64,000 nucleotides of DNA from assembly GCF_004405105.1 (NCBI RefSeq), contig NZ_SORW01000012.1, positions 248,001-312,000 of the forward strand, written 5' to 3'. Within the stretch, counting starts at the first letter, position 1. Each line of letters opens with the position of its first letter. Positions 42,246-50,258 of the stretch are shown here, in pieces. The notes under the pieces were generated by a model that ran no database searches, was not told where the DNA came from, and saw nothing but the letters and a program-made list of their open reading frames with translations. Source of the stretch: Jeotgalibacillus sp. R-1-5s-1 (GTDB lineage Bacteria > Bacillota > Bacilli > Bacillales > Jeotgalibacillaceae). The translations under genes and the position numbers were made by a program.

Positions 42246-42893
42246 TCATCTCAATGGACAGTTCCCGCAATAAGGCTGTTCCTCACCCTGTTTGATCTGA
42301 TAGAGCCTGCAGCACGTTTCCCTGACCGGAACGACATCCCAGCTATCCGGACGCTGCAGGTATGTTGTGAATGGATTCACTTCAAGGCCTGTCCACGGTG
42401 CATCCGGAGCGGTCATTTCGCAAAACAGCTCTTCCAGCTGATCCTGGCTGTAATCACCAGCCTTTTTTCGAAACACAGCCTGCATACGCACCGCAATATT
42501 TTCCCATAAGATCTTCTGCGGTATTTTGCATGTTTTTGAGAAGCGCTGAACCATCGGTGTTAAGTGTTCTGCAAACACAACGGTTTTCCAATCACGGTTC
42601 ATCTCTTCATGATCGTCACTTTCAAGGAGGACAAAGTGGTCAAAGTGAAATTCCGCCTCTTTAAGCCAGTTCACTTTCCCACGCTTCAGCCCATAGTACT
42701 CAAGGGCTGCGGCTGCCGTCATGACTGCATATCTTTTCATCACGAGCGAGGCTGCTGTTGATTCAAGTTCAATATCACTTACGCGTGCATACCGTCCGAC
42801 TACCTCCGCAATGACTTCCGGATCCTCCAGCTGTTTAATGGAAATGCCTGTTCTGCCCTCTTTCTTTTCCACGCGATATGATTGTAAATCCAT
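42246..42893 (-). CDS. fhuF: FhuF-like ferric siderophore reductase
   Basis: A 215-residue protein with the C-terminal cysteine cluster of FhuF reductases: a CC pair, 13 residues, then CGNC. In E. coli FhuF the pair is separated by 10 residues from the second pair, so the loop here is longer. The four cysteines bind a 2Fe-2S cluster that reduces ferric siderophore in the cytoplasm. It follows the siderophore importer genes by 36 bases on the same strand and completes the uptake pathway. Start at 42893 after GGAGAGAGG. Confidence 0.8.
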   Translation of the reverse strand: MDLQSYRVEKKEGRTGISIKQLEDPEVIAEVVGRYARVSDIELESTAASLVMKRYAVMTAAAALEYYGLKRGKVNWLKEAEFHFDHFVLLESDDHEEMNRDWKTVVFAEHLTPMVQRFSKTCKIPQKILWENIAVRMQAVFRKKAGDYSQDQLEELFCEMTAPDAPWTGLEVNPFTTYLQRPDSWDVVPVRETCCRLYQIKQGEEQPYCGNCPLR

Positions 42894-42929
42894 GACCTCT
42901 CTCCTTTTATACAAATTTAGTGACGAAAA

Positions 42930-43964
42930 TCACTGATTACGATAGCGGAACAGCAGATACAGGAAGAATGGCGCACCAATTGCAGCGGTGAATACACCTG
43001 CCGGAATATCGAGTGGCAAAAACAGAGTGCGCGCGATCAGGTCTGCAATCAACACCAGAAATGCGCCTATTAATGCCGTTGTGACTGCAAGTCCGGGGAA
43101 TGATCGATGAACGAGCCGTCTTGCGATATGAGGAGCCATTAGTCCGACAAACTCGATTCCACCTGCATAGGCAGCGGCGGTTCCTGCCAGCATCACACTG
43201 CACATTAAAAAGATAAACTGCTGCAGCTGTACACGAATGCCGACACTGATTGAAAAATCCTCTCCAAGCTCCGTCACATTCAGTCCTCTACCTAGTACGA
43301 CAAGGAATGGAATTGGAATCAGCAGCCACCAGATCATCGACGTCACTTCACTCCAGGATGCTGCATAAATACTGCCAGTCAGCCAAATATAAGCCGTCGT
43401 TGCAGTAGCTGTTTCACTCATCACAAGCATAAAAGTCACACATGCCTTCATGATGGCTGAAAGTCCAACACCAATTAAGACCAGCCTGATCGGCGTGACC
43501 CCTTTATTCCATGAAATGAGATAGATCAGTAACGCGGCAAGAAGTCCTCCGGCAATCGCAGCGAGTGGCAGATACTGCATGCTGATGATACCTGCACCAA
43601 AGAAAATAAACGTCACGGCTCCGAGGGAAGCACCGCTTGTGATTCCGATAATATCAGGTGAAGCGAGCGGATTTCTGACAAGGCTTTGAAGAATCAGACC
43701 TGCGATACCAAGCGCTGCTCCTACTAAAATGGCCATCGTCGCACGCGGTAAGCGCAGCGTTTCAACGACAAAAGTATGCTGATCGATCTGACCCGTTATT
43801 TGCATAAAAACTTCTGTAAGCGGAATCCAGTTACTACCTGCAGATAGACTCAATAGAAATAAACCTGTTACTGCCAATAGCCAGATACCCGTCACCAGCA
43901 GCCAGCGTGTTGACAGCTGAATAGAGATGCGGTCATTAAACAAACGGAATGTCCATTGCTTCAT
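42930..43964 (-). CDS. FecCD-family siderophore permease
   Basis: A 344-residue permease with about ten helices: LRLPRATMAILVGAALGIAG, NPLASPDIIGITSGAS and EFVGLMAPHIARRLV are typical of FecCD/BtuC permeases. It pairs with the permease at 43961-44965 as a heterodimer, overlapping it by 4 bases. No ATPase is encoded here; in B. subtilis the comparable YfiZ-YfhA permease uses a shared ATPase (YusV). Confidence 0.9.
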   Translation of the reverse strand: MKQWTFRLFNDRISIQLSTRWLLVTGIWLLAVTGLFLLSLSAGSNWIPLTEVFMQITGQIDQHTFVVETLRLPRATMAILVGAALGIAGLILQSLVRNPLASPDIIGITSGASLGAVTFIFFGAGIISMQYLPLAAIAGGLLAALLIYLISWNKGVTPIRLVLIGVGLSAIMKACVTFMLVMSETATATTAYIWLTGSIYAASWSEVTSMIWWLLIPIPFLVVLGRGLNVTELGEDFSISVGIRVQLQQFIFLMCSVMLAGTAAAYAGGIEFVGLMAPHIARRLVHRSFPGLAVTTALIGAFLVLIADLIARTLFLPLDIPAGVFTAAIGAPFFLYLLFRYRNQ

Positions 43965-44965
43965 TTCTTTGACACTCCTTTTTTAGCAAGGTAAATAAAG
44001 AACGGTCCGCCAATAAAGGCGGTCATGACACCTATCGGCACTTCCTGAGGAGCAATGATCACACGCGCAACAATATCTGCTGATAACAACACAGCTGCTC
44101 CGAGCAGGCCACTGTAAGGAAGGATCCAGCGATAATCATTCCCCACCAGACTCTTCGCCATATGCGGAACAATCAGCCCGATAAAACCGACTGATCCCAC
44201 CACTGCAACTGAGCCTCCGGCAAGAATAATAACCAGCATGCCCATGACAAGCTTGGTCAGCCAGACCTTTTGTCCAAGCCCTTTCGCTACGTCATCACCT
44301 GATGAAAAGACACCCATCGGACGAGCCATAAACAGACTGACAATTAAGGCAATCAGTAAAAATGGCAAGACAGATAACAGCATCTCAAGGTCACGACCTG
44401 CCACTGATCCTGAAATCCAGAACAGGACCGTCTGAATAGACTGTTCATCCAATACGAGCATCCCTTGAGTAAACGATACAAAAAGTGCTGACAGTGCCAC
44501 ACCCGCCAGGATAACCTTGATTGGTGTAAGTCCATCACGCCCGAGGCTGCCCAGAAAGAAAACAGTCCCCCCTGCGATCGCGGCACCGAGGAAGGCAAAC
44601 CACATATATCCTGTAAGTGAAGACACCTCAAGCCAGGTAATGGCAAAAACGATAAAGAAAATGGCCCCTGCATTAATTCCGAGCAGGTCGGGTGCTGCAA
44701 GCGGATTTCTTGTAAGCGCCTGGACAAAAACCCCTGCAAGCGCAAGGTTCATGCCAATCACGAGTGAAATAATGCCTCTTGATAATCTGGAAGTACCAAT
44801 AATGAGGTGGTTTGTATTATTTGGATCGTAGCTGATGATCGCTTCCCACGTCTCAGATAAGGGAATAGACGTCTGTCCAACTGCAAGACTCGTCAGGAAC
44901 AAAAAGACGACGGTAGTGAGCAGTCCGATCAGTCCGATTAGTTTTAATATAGGGGAACGTAACAT
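43961..44965 (-). CDS. FecCD-family siderophore permease
   Basis: A 334-residue permease with the same family motifs (SRLSRGIISLVIGMNLALAG, NPLAAPDLLGINAGA, VGFIGLIVPHMAKSLVG). First of the permease pair after the binding protein. ATG at 44965 after AGAGGCG; an 18-codon extension upstream has no better site. Imports a ferric hydroxamate-type or citrate-type siderophore, judged only from resemblance to YfiYZ-YfhA. Confidence 0.9.
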   Translation of the reverse strand: MLRSPILKLIGLIGLLTTVVFLFLTSLAVGQTSIPLSETWEAIISYDPNNTNHLIIGTSRLSRGIISLVIGMNLALAGVFVQALTRNPLAAPDLLGINAGAIFFIVFAITWLEVSSLTGYMWFAFLGAAIAGGTVFFLGSLGRDGLTPIKVILAGVALSALFVSFTQGMLVLDEQSIQTVLFWISGSVAGRDLEMLLSVLPFLLIALIVSLFMARPMGVFSSGDDVAKGLGQKVWLTKLVMGMLVIILAGGSVAVVGSVGFIGLIVPHMAKSLVGNDYRWILPYSGLLGAAVLLSADIVARVIIAPQEVPIGVMTAFIGGPFFIYLAKKGVSKK

Positions 44966-45026
44966 AGTAACGCCTCTTCTTTCATGAGAAAAAGGGGACG
45001 CAAAATGCCTCCCCCTCACTCAAATC

Positions 45027-46013
45027 TTATTCCTCAAGCTCAAAATACTCGTACATATCATCCAGCATCAGGTGGGCAGACTGTAAGCCTCCAGCCATAT
45101 TCCATGCAACCTCATCTACTGTAAATACGTTGTCATTCTTAACAGCTTCTAGGTTCTGATAAAGCGGGTGTGCAGTCCAGTCTTCATATGTGTTCTGAAC
45201 ATCCGGAGTATCCTCCATGAACTGGAAGATTACATCTGCATTCATCTGAGGAATTGCTTCTTTATCGTTTAACATTACGATTTCTTCATTTTGTCCCTGA
45301 AGCTCAGTCGGCTCTTCAAATCCAGCTTCCTGAAGAATCGACCCGGCAAAACCAGTTACGTAAATACGCGCGTGATCTGCACGGTAGTTCAATACCGCAG
45401 CACTCATTGGCCAGTTTTCATTCGTGCTGACCTTTTCCTGGAAGTCAGCGATGCGGCTGTCCCAATCAGCCAGTAGCGTTTCAGCCTGTTCTTCTTCACC
45501 AAGCGCACTACCAATAAGATTCGTTGTTTCTTTAAAATCATAAATGGTTTCATTTACGATTGTTGGAGCAATTTCAGAAAGCTGCTCATAAATCTCTTCG
45601 TGACGGATCTGGGAAGCGAAAATGACATCCGGCTCTAATGCGGCAATCTCTTCAAGGTTAGGCTGTGTTTCCTGCCCTACATATGTAACATCCTGCAGAT
45701 CGTCCTTTAAATAATCATACATTGGCATCTGTACCCATGACTCAACGACGCCAACTGGTGTTACGCCAAATTCCAGCACAGTGTCAGTTGCTCCCTGATA
45801 AAGTGTCACAACGCGCTCTGGCTTCTCTTCAAGCGTAGTTGTGCCCATCGCGTGCTCTACTTCAATTGAACCTGACTCTGTTTCTTCTGAAGCATTTGAT
45901 GCATTATCTGACTCAGTCGCATCTGTTGACTCTTCTCCGCTGCCGCCACAAGCTGCCAGCACAAGAGCAGAAACAAGACATGCAACGATAAATAACAATA
46001 GCTTTTTACTCAT
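45027..46013 (-). CDS. Siderophore-binding lipoprotein
   Basis: A 328-residue class III binding protein. Signal peptide with lipobox LAAC, a short acidic Ser/Asn-rich linker, then the FepB/FhuD-type fold: ERVVTLYQGATDTVLEFGVTP, LEEIAALEPDVIFAS and a long rigid helix before QNLEAVKNDNVFTVDEVAWN. It delivers ferric siderophore to the two FecCD permeases downstream. Controlled by the double Fur operator directly upstream. Confidence 0.9.
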   Translation of the reverse strand: MSKKLLLFIVACLVSALVLAACGGSGEESTDATESDNASNASEETESGSIEVEHAMGTTTLEEKPERVVTLYQGATDTVLEFGVTPVGVVESWVQMPMYDYLKDDLQDVTYVGQETQPNLEEIAALEPDVIFASQIRHEEIYEQLSEIAPTIVNETIYDFKETTNLIGSALGEEEQAETLLADWDSRIADFQEKVSTNENWPMSAAVLNYRADHARIYVTGFAGSILQEAGFEEPTELQGQNEEIVMLNDKEAIPQMNADVIFQFMEDTPDVQNTYEDWTAHPLYQNLEAVKNDNVFTVDEVAWNMAGGLQSAHLMLDDMYEYFELEE

Positions 46014-46032
46014 GTTCTTAATCTCCTTTGGT

Positions 46033-46086
46033 GATAATGATTTTCATTTGCAATATGATTGTATTACAAATGAAAATCATTATCAA
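46033..46086 (-). promoter_or_regulatory. Siderophore operon promoter inside a double Fur operator
   Basis: Perfect 18-bp inverted arms, GATAATGATTTTCATTTG at 46033-46050 and its complement at 46067-46084, flank a 16-base centre. Each arm contains a Fur box half-palindrome. On the minus strand TTGATA (46081-46086) and TACAAT (46058-46063) are 17 bases apart, so the -35 and spacer fall in one arm and the -10 between the two. Confidence 0.9.
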
Positions 46087-46152
46087 TACTCAATTGAGAA
46101 TTAATTTCATTTTTTTCTATTTCATAACTGATCTACTAATGATTAAATGTAT

Positions 46153-46199
46153 GAAAAATGCCTGACCCTCTTCCATAATCCAGGAAGAATGATCAGGCA
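46153..46199 (-). terminator. Terminator after the DedA gene
   Basis: TGCCTGA/TCAGGCA and inner CTTCC/GGAAG form the stem, with five T following on the minus strand. It lies 22 bases beyond the DedA stop. Confidence 0.85.
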
Positions 46200-46220
46200 G
46201 ATGAAGGGAAATAAGCATTT

Positions 46221-46832
46221 TTATGCTCTTCCACGTCTTTTAATCAAGTAATAAATCACAGCTGCAACAAATAATACAGCAAGAATCACATAAACGACAT
46301 TCGAATAGACTTCGATGCGGTGTACGATTGTTTCCCATGAGTCTCCAACAGAAGCGCCAAGGTAGATCAACACGATGTTCCAGATCAGTGTTCCTGCGGT
46401 TGTAAAGCCGAGAAATACCCAGATGTTCATGTTAGACATGCCGGCTGGAATTGATATCAGGCTTCGTATCAGTGGAATGAATCGGCAAAAGAAAACGGTC
46501 CATGGTCCGTATTGATCAAACCAGGCATCCGCCCGATGAAGGTCCTCTTTTTTTACCCGTAACACTTTCCCCCAGCGATCAATGATCTTTTCCAACCGTT
46601 CCACATCAAGCTGCACACCGAGAAAGTAAAGTGCAATGGCCCCCGCCACTGACCCTGCAGTCGATGCAGCTACCACTCCCGGGATCGTCAATCCTGAATC
46701 CACCGTCATAAACCCGCCAAATGTTAAAATAACCTCAGAAGGAATCGGCGGGAAAATATTTTCCAATGCAATGAGAAAAAACACACCAAAGTATCCGTAT
46801 TCATTCATAATCTCAGTCAGCCAGTTTTCCAT
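46221..46832 (-). CDS. DedA family membrane protein
   Basis: A 203-residue VTT-domain protein with ENIFPPIPSEVILTFGG, the FCRFIPLIRSLISIPAGMSNM segment containing the conserved arginines, and a basic tail. DedA proteins support membrane homeostasis and lipid-carrier (undecaprenyl phosphate) translocation. Monocistronic. Confidence 0.9.
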   Translation of the reverse strand: MENWLTEIMNEYGYFGVFFLIALENIFPPIPSEVILTFGGFMTVDSGLTIPGVVAASTAGSVAGAIALYFLGVQLDVERLEKIIDRWGKVLRVKKEDLHRADAWFDQYGPWTVFFCRFIPLIRSLISIPAGMSNMNIWVFLGFTTAGTLIWNIVLIYLGASVGDSWETIVHRIEVYSNVVYVILAVLFVAAVIYYLIKRRGRA

Positions 46833-46899
46833 TACAGACTCCTTTTACAGCGGGTAACCCTGCAGTCATTCATATTTTGATCAAGAAAGGACTTTTAAG

Positions 46900-47184
46900 A
46901 TGAATCAAAAAGAAATGGAGCAATATATTATTCAAAAGTATCAGGAAGATGAAAAAATTATGGTCCTATTGTTTATCCAGTGGTGTCAGGAACAAAACCT
47001 CGACCCTGAAAAGCTGTATAAAGAAGCTTACCCTACGCAACCTGCCAACTCACTGTTAAAACAGCTTATAGAGGATCAAGTTTCAACAGATTTAGAGATC
47101 GATGCAGGAACGCTCATTAATGTGATGCAGGTCTTCGGCAATGATGACCTGGCACATGTCATTTCGGTCTATGCTGAAAAGTAA
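46900..47184 (+). CDS. Conserved-looking hypothetical protein (94 aa)
   Basis: A 94-residue acidic, alpha-helical soluble protein starting MNQKEMEQYIIQKYQEDEKI, with AGTLINVMQVFGNDDLAHVI near the end. The ribosome site AGAAAGGAC and tight convergent packing (3 bases from the next stop) support it as a real gene. No family recognised. Confidence 0.65.
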   Translation: MNQKEMEQYIIQKYQEDEKIMVLLFIQWCQEQNLDPEKLYKEAYPTQPANSLLKQLIEDQVSTDLEIDAGTLINVMQVFGNDDLAHVISVYAEK

Positions 47185-47187
47185 GGA

Positions 47188-48087
47188 TCAGCTCAGGGAT
47201 TTCTCCAGACCGGCCAGCGCCCAGCGCAGTACCTGCTGGTCGCCGGTACTTTTTGCATAGCGCAGCAAAACGGTATTGAGAAAAGCAGCCTTGAAACGGG
47301 CAAGCTTAATTGTCTCATCATCAACGCTTCCATATGCAGCAAAAAAGCGGCTTCTGAATTCAGGGGAAATACATTGAAAAGCAATTGAAAGATCAGATGC
47401 AGGGTGACCAATATGGGCATCCCCCCAATCGATGATTCCTGAAAGTTTTCCTCCTCTGGCAATCAGGTTTTTAGGGTGCAGATCCCCGTGAACAAGCACG
47501 GTACCTGCAGGATTCTTCCATTCTTCCAGCTGGTCGAGATAACTCAGCAGCTGCTGATAGAGCTTTTCAGGAATAACCGGAGATGCCTCCTCTGCTATGT
47601 CATAAAAGTGTTTTTTTCTCAGAGCAGTGGATAGCCGATTCAAATGGTCAGGCTCTGCATCTATACACGCAATCGGGAGTGCATGAAGTTTTTTAAGAAA
47701 GTGCCCAATCTTGTCAGCTGCTTCATTCAAGCAGTCCGTGTCTTCAAGATCAGTCAAAACCTTCCCGTTCACCAGAGAAAAACCGACATATGAATCGTTT
47801 TCATCCTGTCCTTTTTGAAAGTAAACGGGTTTCGGATAATCAAATCCGCCCTCAAAGGCTATCTTTTCAAGGCTTGTAAGAACTTTGTTTTCTATGTACA
47901 TGGCTTCGAGCCCAAGCTTTCTTCTCGGAAAACGGAACACCCATTGTTCATTTACCATGTATACGGTGTGGTCAAAGCCTGTTCCTAAATCTTTAATCTT
48001 TACAGGTCTCAGCTCCGGATAAGCCTCTTCTATCCTTACCTGTGCCTCTTTTATTGTAACGGGGTGTGTCGCTTCCCATGGATTCAT
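47188..48087 (-). CDS. Aminoglycoside/macrolide phosphotransferase-like kinase
   Basis: A 299-residue protein of the APH kinase fold. The N-lobe has LGTGFDHTVYMVNEQWVFRFP, then the catalytic loop VHGDLHPKNL and the metal site IIDWGDAHIG. The DHTVY motif resembles Mph macrolide 2'-phosphotransferases, but a small-molecule kinase of unrelated substrate is equally possible. Monocistronic. Confidence 0.83.
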   Translation of the reverse strand: MNPWEATHPVTIKEAQVRIEEAYPELRPVKIKDLGTGFDHTVYMVNEQWVFRFPRRKLGLEAMYIENKVLTSLEKIAFEGGFDYPKPVYFQKGQDENDSYVGFSLVNGKVLTDLEDTDCLNEAADKIGHFLKKLHALPIACIDAEPDHLNRLSTALRKKHFYDIAEEASPVIPEKLYQQLLSYLDQLEEWKNPAGTVLVHGDLHPKNLIARGGKLSGIIDWGDAHIGHPASDLSIAFQCISPEFRSRFFAAYGSVDDETIKLARFKAAFLNTVLLRYAKSTGDQQVLRWALAGLEKSLS

Positions 48088-48218
48088 TGTCTCACTCCTG
48101 CAGCTCTTTCATGATTTTTACTCATTATACCAAATACATAGCTTTATTGATTTTTGGGATAGTAGTGTATGATGATAGGTAACGATTTGAACCGAATCGC
48201 CTAAGAGGAGTGCTTGAA

Positions 48219-48845
48219 ATGGAATCCTACCGTCATTATGCGGAAAGCATTGTCTTTGCGCATCAATATAAAAAAACAATTGTCACAGACCATCATCCCG
48301 ACCTGGAATGCATCGGGATTGGCAGAAGTGCTGCGGCATTTCGAATCAAAGGGAAAGATCTGGTCGTAAAGGTATTTTTCCCGGAGTTTGAATCCATCGC
48401 GCAGGAGGAAGCAGAGATTTATTCGCTGCTGAGTGACAGCCACTTTTATCCTTCGATCTATGATAGCGGACCAAATTATCTCGTTATTGATTACGTTGAA
48501 GGAAAGACGTTTTTCACCTGTCTCACTGACGGCACTTTTATTAAGAAGCGTTATGTTGAAGAGGTAGATGAAGCACTTGAAGTAGCGAGAAATGCCGGTC
48601 TGACACCTTCAGACGTTCACCTGCGGAATATGATTGTTTTACCTGATGATCACGTGAAATTAATCGACCTGGCAAGGTTTCGTCAGCTAAAAGAGGATGA
48701 CTCCCAGTGGGATGACTTAAAGGGTGGATGGCCGCTCTATTCAAGACCCTGGTTTCCTAAAAAGATACCCGCTTTCCTGCTTAACCGGATCGCGTTTATC
48801 TATAAAAAATCACCAAGGCTGTTCAAATGGATTTTCCATAGGTAA
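48219..48845 (+). CDS. RIO-like protein kinase
   Basis: A 208-residue single-domain kinase-like protein. The N-lobe has GIGRSAAAFRIKGKDLVVKVF (glycine-rich loop and Lys), then PSDVHLRNMIV (catalytic Asp and Asn, with His after Asp as in RIO/APH kinases) and LIDLARF (metal Asp). It lacks activation and C-terminal subdomains, like bacterial RIO-type proteins. Start at ATG 48219, eight bases after AAGAGGAG. Substrate unknown. Confidence 0.8.
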   Translation: MESYRHYAESIVFAHQYKKTIVTDHHPDLECIGIGRSAAAFRIKGKDLVVKVFFPEFESIAQEEAEIYSLLSDSHFYPSIYDSGPNYLVIDYVEGKTFFTCLTDGTFIKKRYVEEVDEALEVARNAGLTPSDVHLRNMIVLPDDHVKLIDLARFRQLKEDDSQWDDLKGGWPLYSRPWFPKKIPAFLLNRIAFIYKKSPRLFKWIFHR

Positions 48846-48863
48846 TGTTTCACGTGGAACGCT

Positions 48864-49595
48864 TCAGAGCTGGTCAAATATAAGTTGTAAAATCAAAAGG
48901 AAAGTCACTGATTTAAGAATTGGTGAGATGATAGCGGGCTTTATTTTTCTCGCTACCCTGACACCTAATTGTGCACCCAACCACGAACCGGCCATGAGTG
49001 AAATAGTCAGAGACCAGATAATCGATCCTGCGGCAATGTATGTAATCGCTGCTCCAAAGCAACTTGAAAAAGTCGCCAACCTGACAAGCCCCACAGCGTT
49101 AATATATGAAAGGTTCAGACTGCTGAATAAATAGAGCATCAGTGTCCCTTGACCCGGACCGAATAAACCGTCATATAGGCCAATTCCATACACACCGGTA
49201 ACAGACTTAAAACTTGGAATAAGCTTGCGGTCACCTTTAAAGATCGTTTTTCTGAGGAAAGAAGAAATAAATACACAAACTAGTAAAATGATGGCCAGCA
49301 CAGATAACTGCTCAGAAGTTATGACAGCAGCAATGGCTCCTCCCGCAACTCCCCCAAACAAACTGACCGGGATGATCCATACAGATTTTCTGAAGTCCAA
49401 TTCCTTTTTTCTCAACAAGTATAAAAAAGAGAAATAAGAGCTGATCGTGTTTGAAACTTTATTGGCACCGATTGCAGAATGAATCGGAACACCTAACAAT
49501 AGCATGACAGGCAGACTGATCAAGCCTCCTCCACCAGCAAGTGTACCTAGGGTTGTGGCAACAATTCCGGTAATAAAAACCAGAAAAAAATCCAT
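48864..49595 (-). CDS. TauE/SafE (TSUP) sulfur-compound exporter
   Basis: A 243-residue membrane protein with seven to eight helices and the duplicated TSUP motifs GTLAGGGGLISLPVMLLLGVP (split across the first repeat) and GLYDGLFGPGQGTLMLYLF. The family moves sulfite, organosulfonates or related anions. The start codon lies inside a 14-bp-arm inverted repeat with CCCCC/GGGGG ends. Start at 49595 after AAGGGGG. Confidence 0.88.
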   Translation of the reverse strand: MDFFLVFITGIVATTLGTLAGGGGLISLPVMLLLGVPIHSAIGANKVSNTISSYFSFLYLLRKKELDFRKSVWIIPVSLFGGVAGGAIAAVITSEQLSVLAIILLVCVFISSFLRKTIFKGDRKLIPSFKSVTGVYGIGLYDGLFGPGQGTLMLYLFSSLNLSYINAVGLVRLATFSSCFGAAITYIAAGSIIWSLTISLMAGSWLGAQLGVRVARKIKPAIISPILKSVTFLLILQLIFDQL

Positions 49596-49637
49596 AACAA
49601 TACCCCCTTTACTCAAGTGTATAGGGGGTATTGTTAT
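49594..49637 (-). promoter_or_regulatory. Inverted repeat spanning the exporter start
   Basis: ATAACAATACCCCC (plus, 49594-49607) and GGGGGTATTGTTAT (49624-49637) are perfect complements 16 bases apart. The downstream arm holds the ribosome site and start codon. GGGGGTAT half-sites resemble CsoR/CstR operators, although the spacing is unusually wide. Confidence 0.65.
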
Positions 49638-49704
49638 AAGTAAATTCGATTAAAATAATATATATCAATAATCAATACTTATGTCTATAATCTTTGCTCT
49701 TTTA

Positions 49705-50070
49705 TCACAATAATATCCTCATAAAATTATCCCATTCAGCAGGAAACTGATTGTAGCCTTTTTTCTCAATCGTGCAGTTATCGAGTTGAATCGTAATATG
49801 CCAATGGGTATTATCTGTTGAATGATGACTGGCGCCCAAATAAGCATCCTCCCACTCAAACAGGTGAAGGTGCTTCAGTTTTTCGATGATGATATCCTTT
49901 GTCTGAGGAGCTATGATCGCCGCCGGAAACCTGACAGACCGGTAAGCATGCTCGCTCATCCTTGAAATTTTAAGCTCATCAAAATCAATAATTGTTCTGT
50001 ATGATGCTCCCTTCATTTCAGAAACTCTTACATCAACCTGCCTGATCTGTTCATAATGCGGATCCTTCAT
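49705..50070 (-). CDS. Hypothetical protein (121 aa)
   Basis: A 121-residue soluble protein with mixed strands and helices, rich in aromatic and histidine residues late in the chain (GASHHSTDNTHWHITIQLD). The ATG follows GGAGGTGGGGAA at good spacing. No family recognised. It is divergent from the EAL protein. Confidence 0.6.
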   Translation of the reverse strand: MKDPHYEQIRQVDVRVSEMKGASYRTIIDFDELKISRMSEHAYRSVRFPAAIIAPQTKDIIIEKLKHLHLFEWEDAYLGASHHSTDNTHWHITIQLDNCTIEKKGYNQFPAEWDNFMRILL

Positions 50071-50258
50071 TTCCCCACCTCCACTCTTACATTTTACCCC
50101 TAAGCGTATCCAAAGAAAATATACCTTTCATATATATCTTTAAGGGTATAAAATAACTATATATATTGATCTGAAAGACATATTGCAAAAAGACAGATTT
50201 GAATGATTGGCGTATGATGAAACCAACACATGATGAACAGGTGTCAGGAGGAACAATC

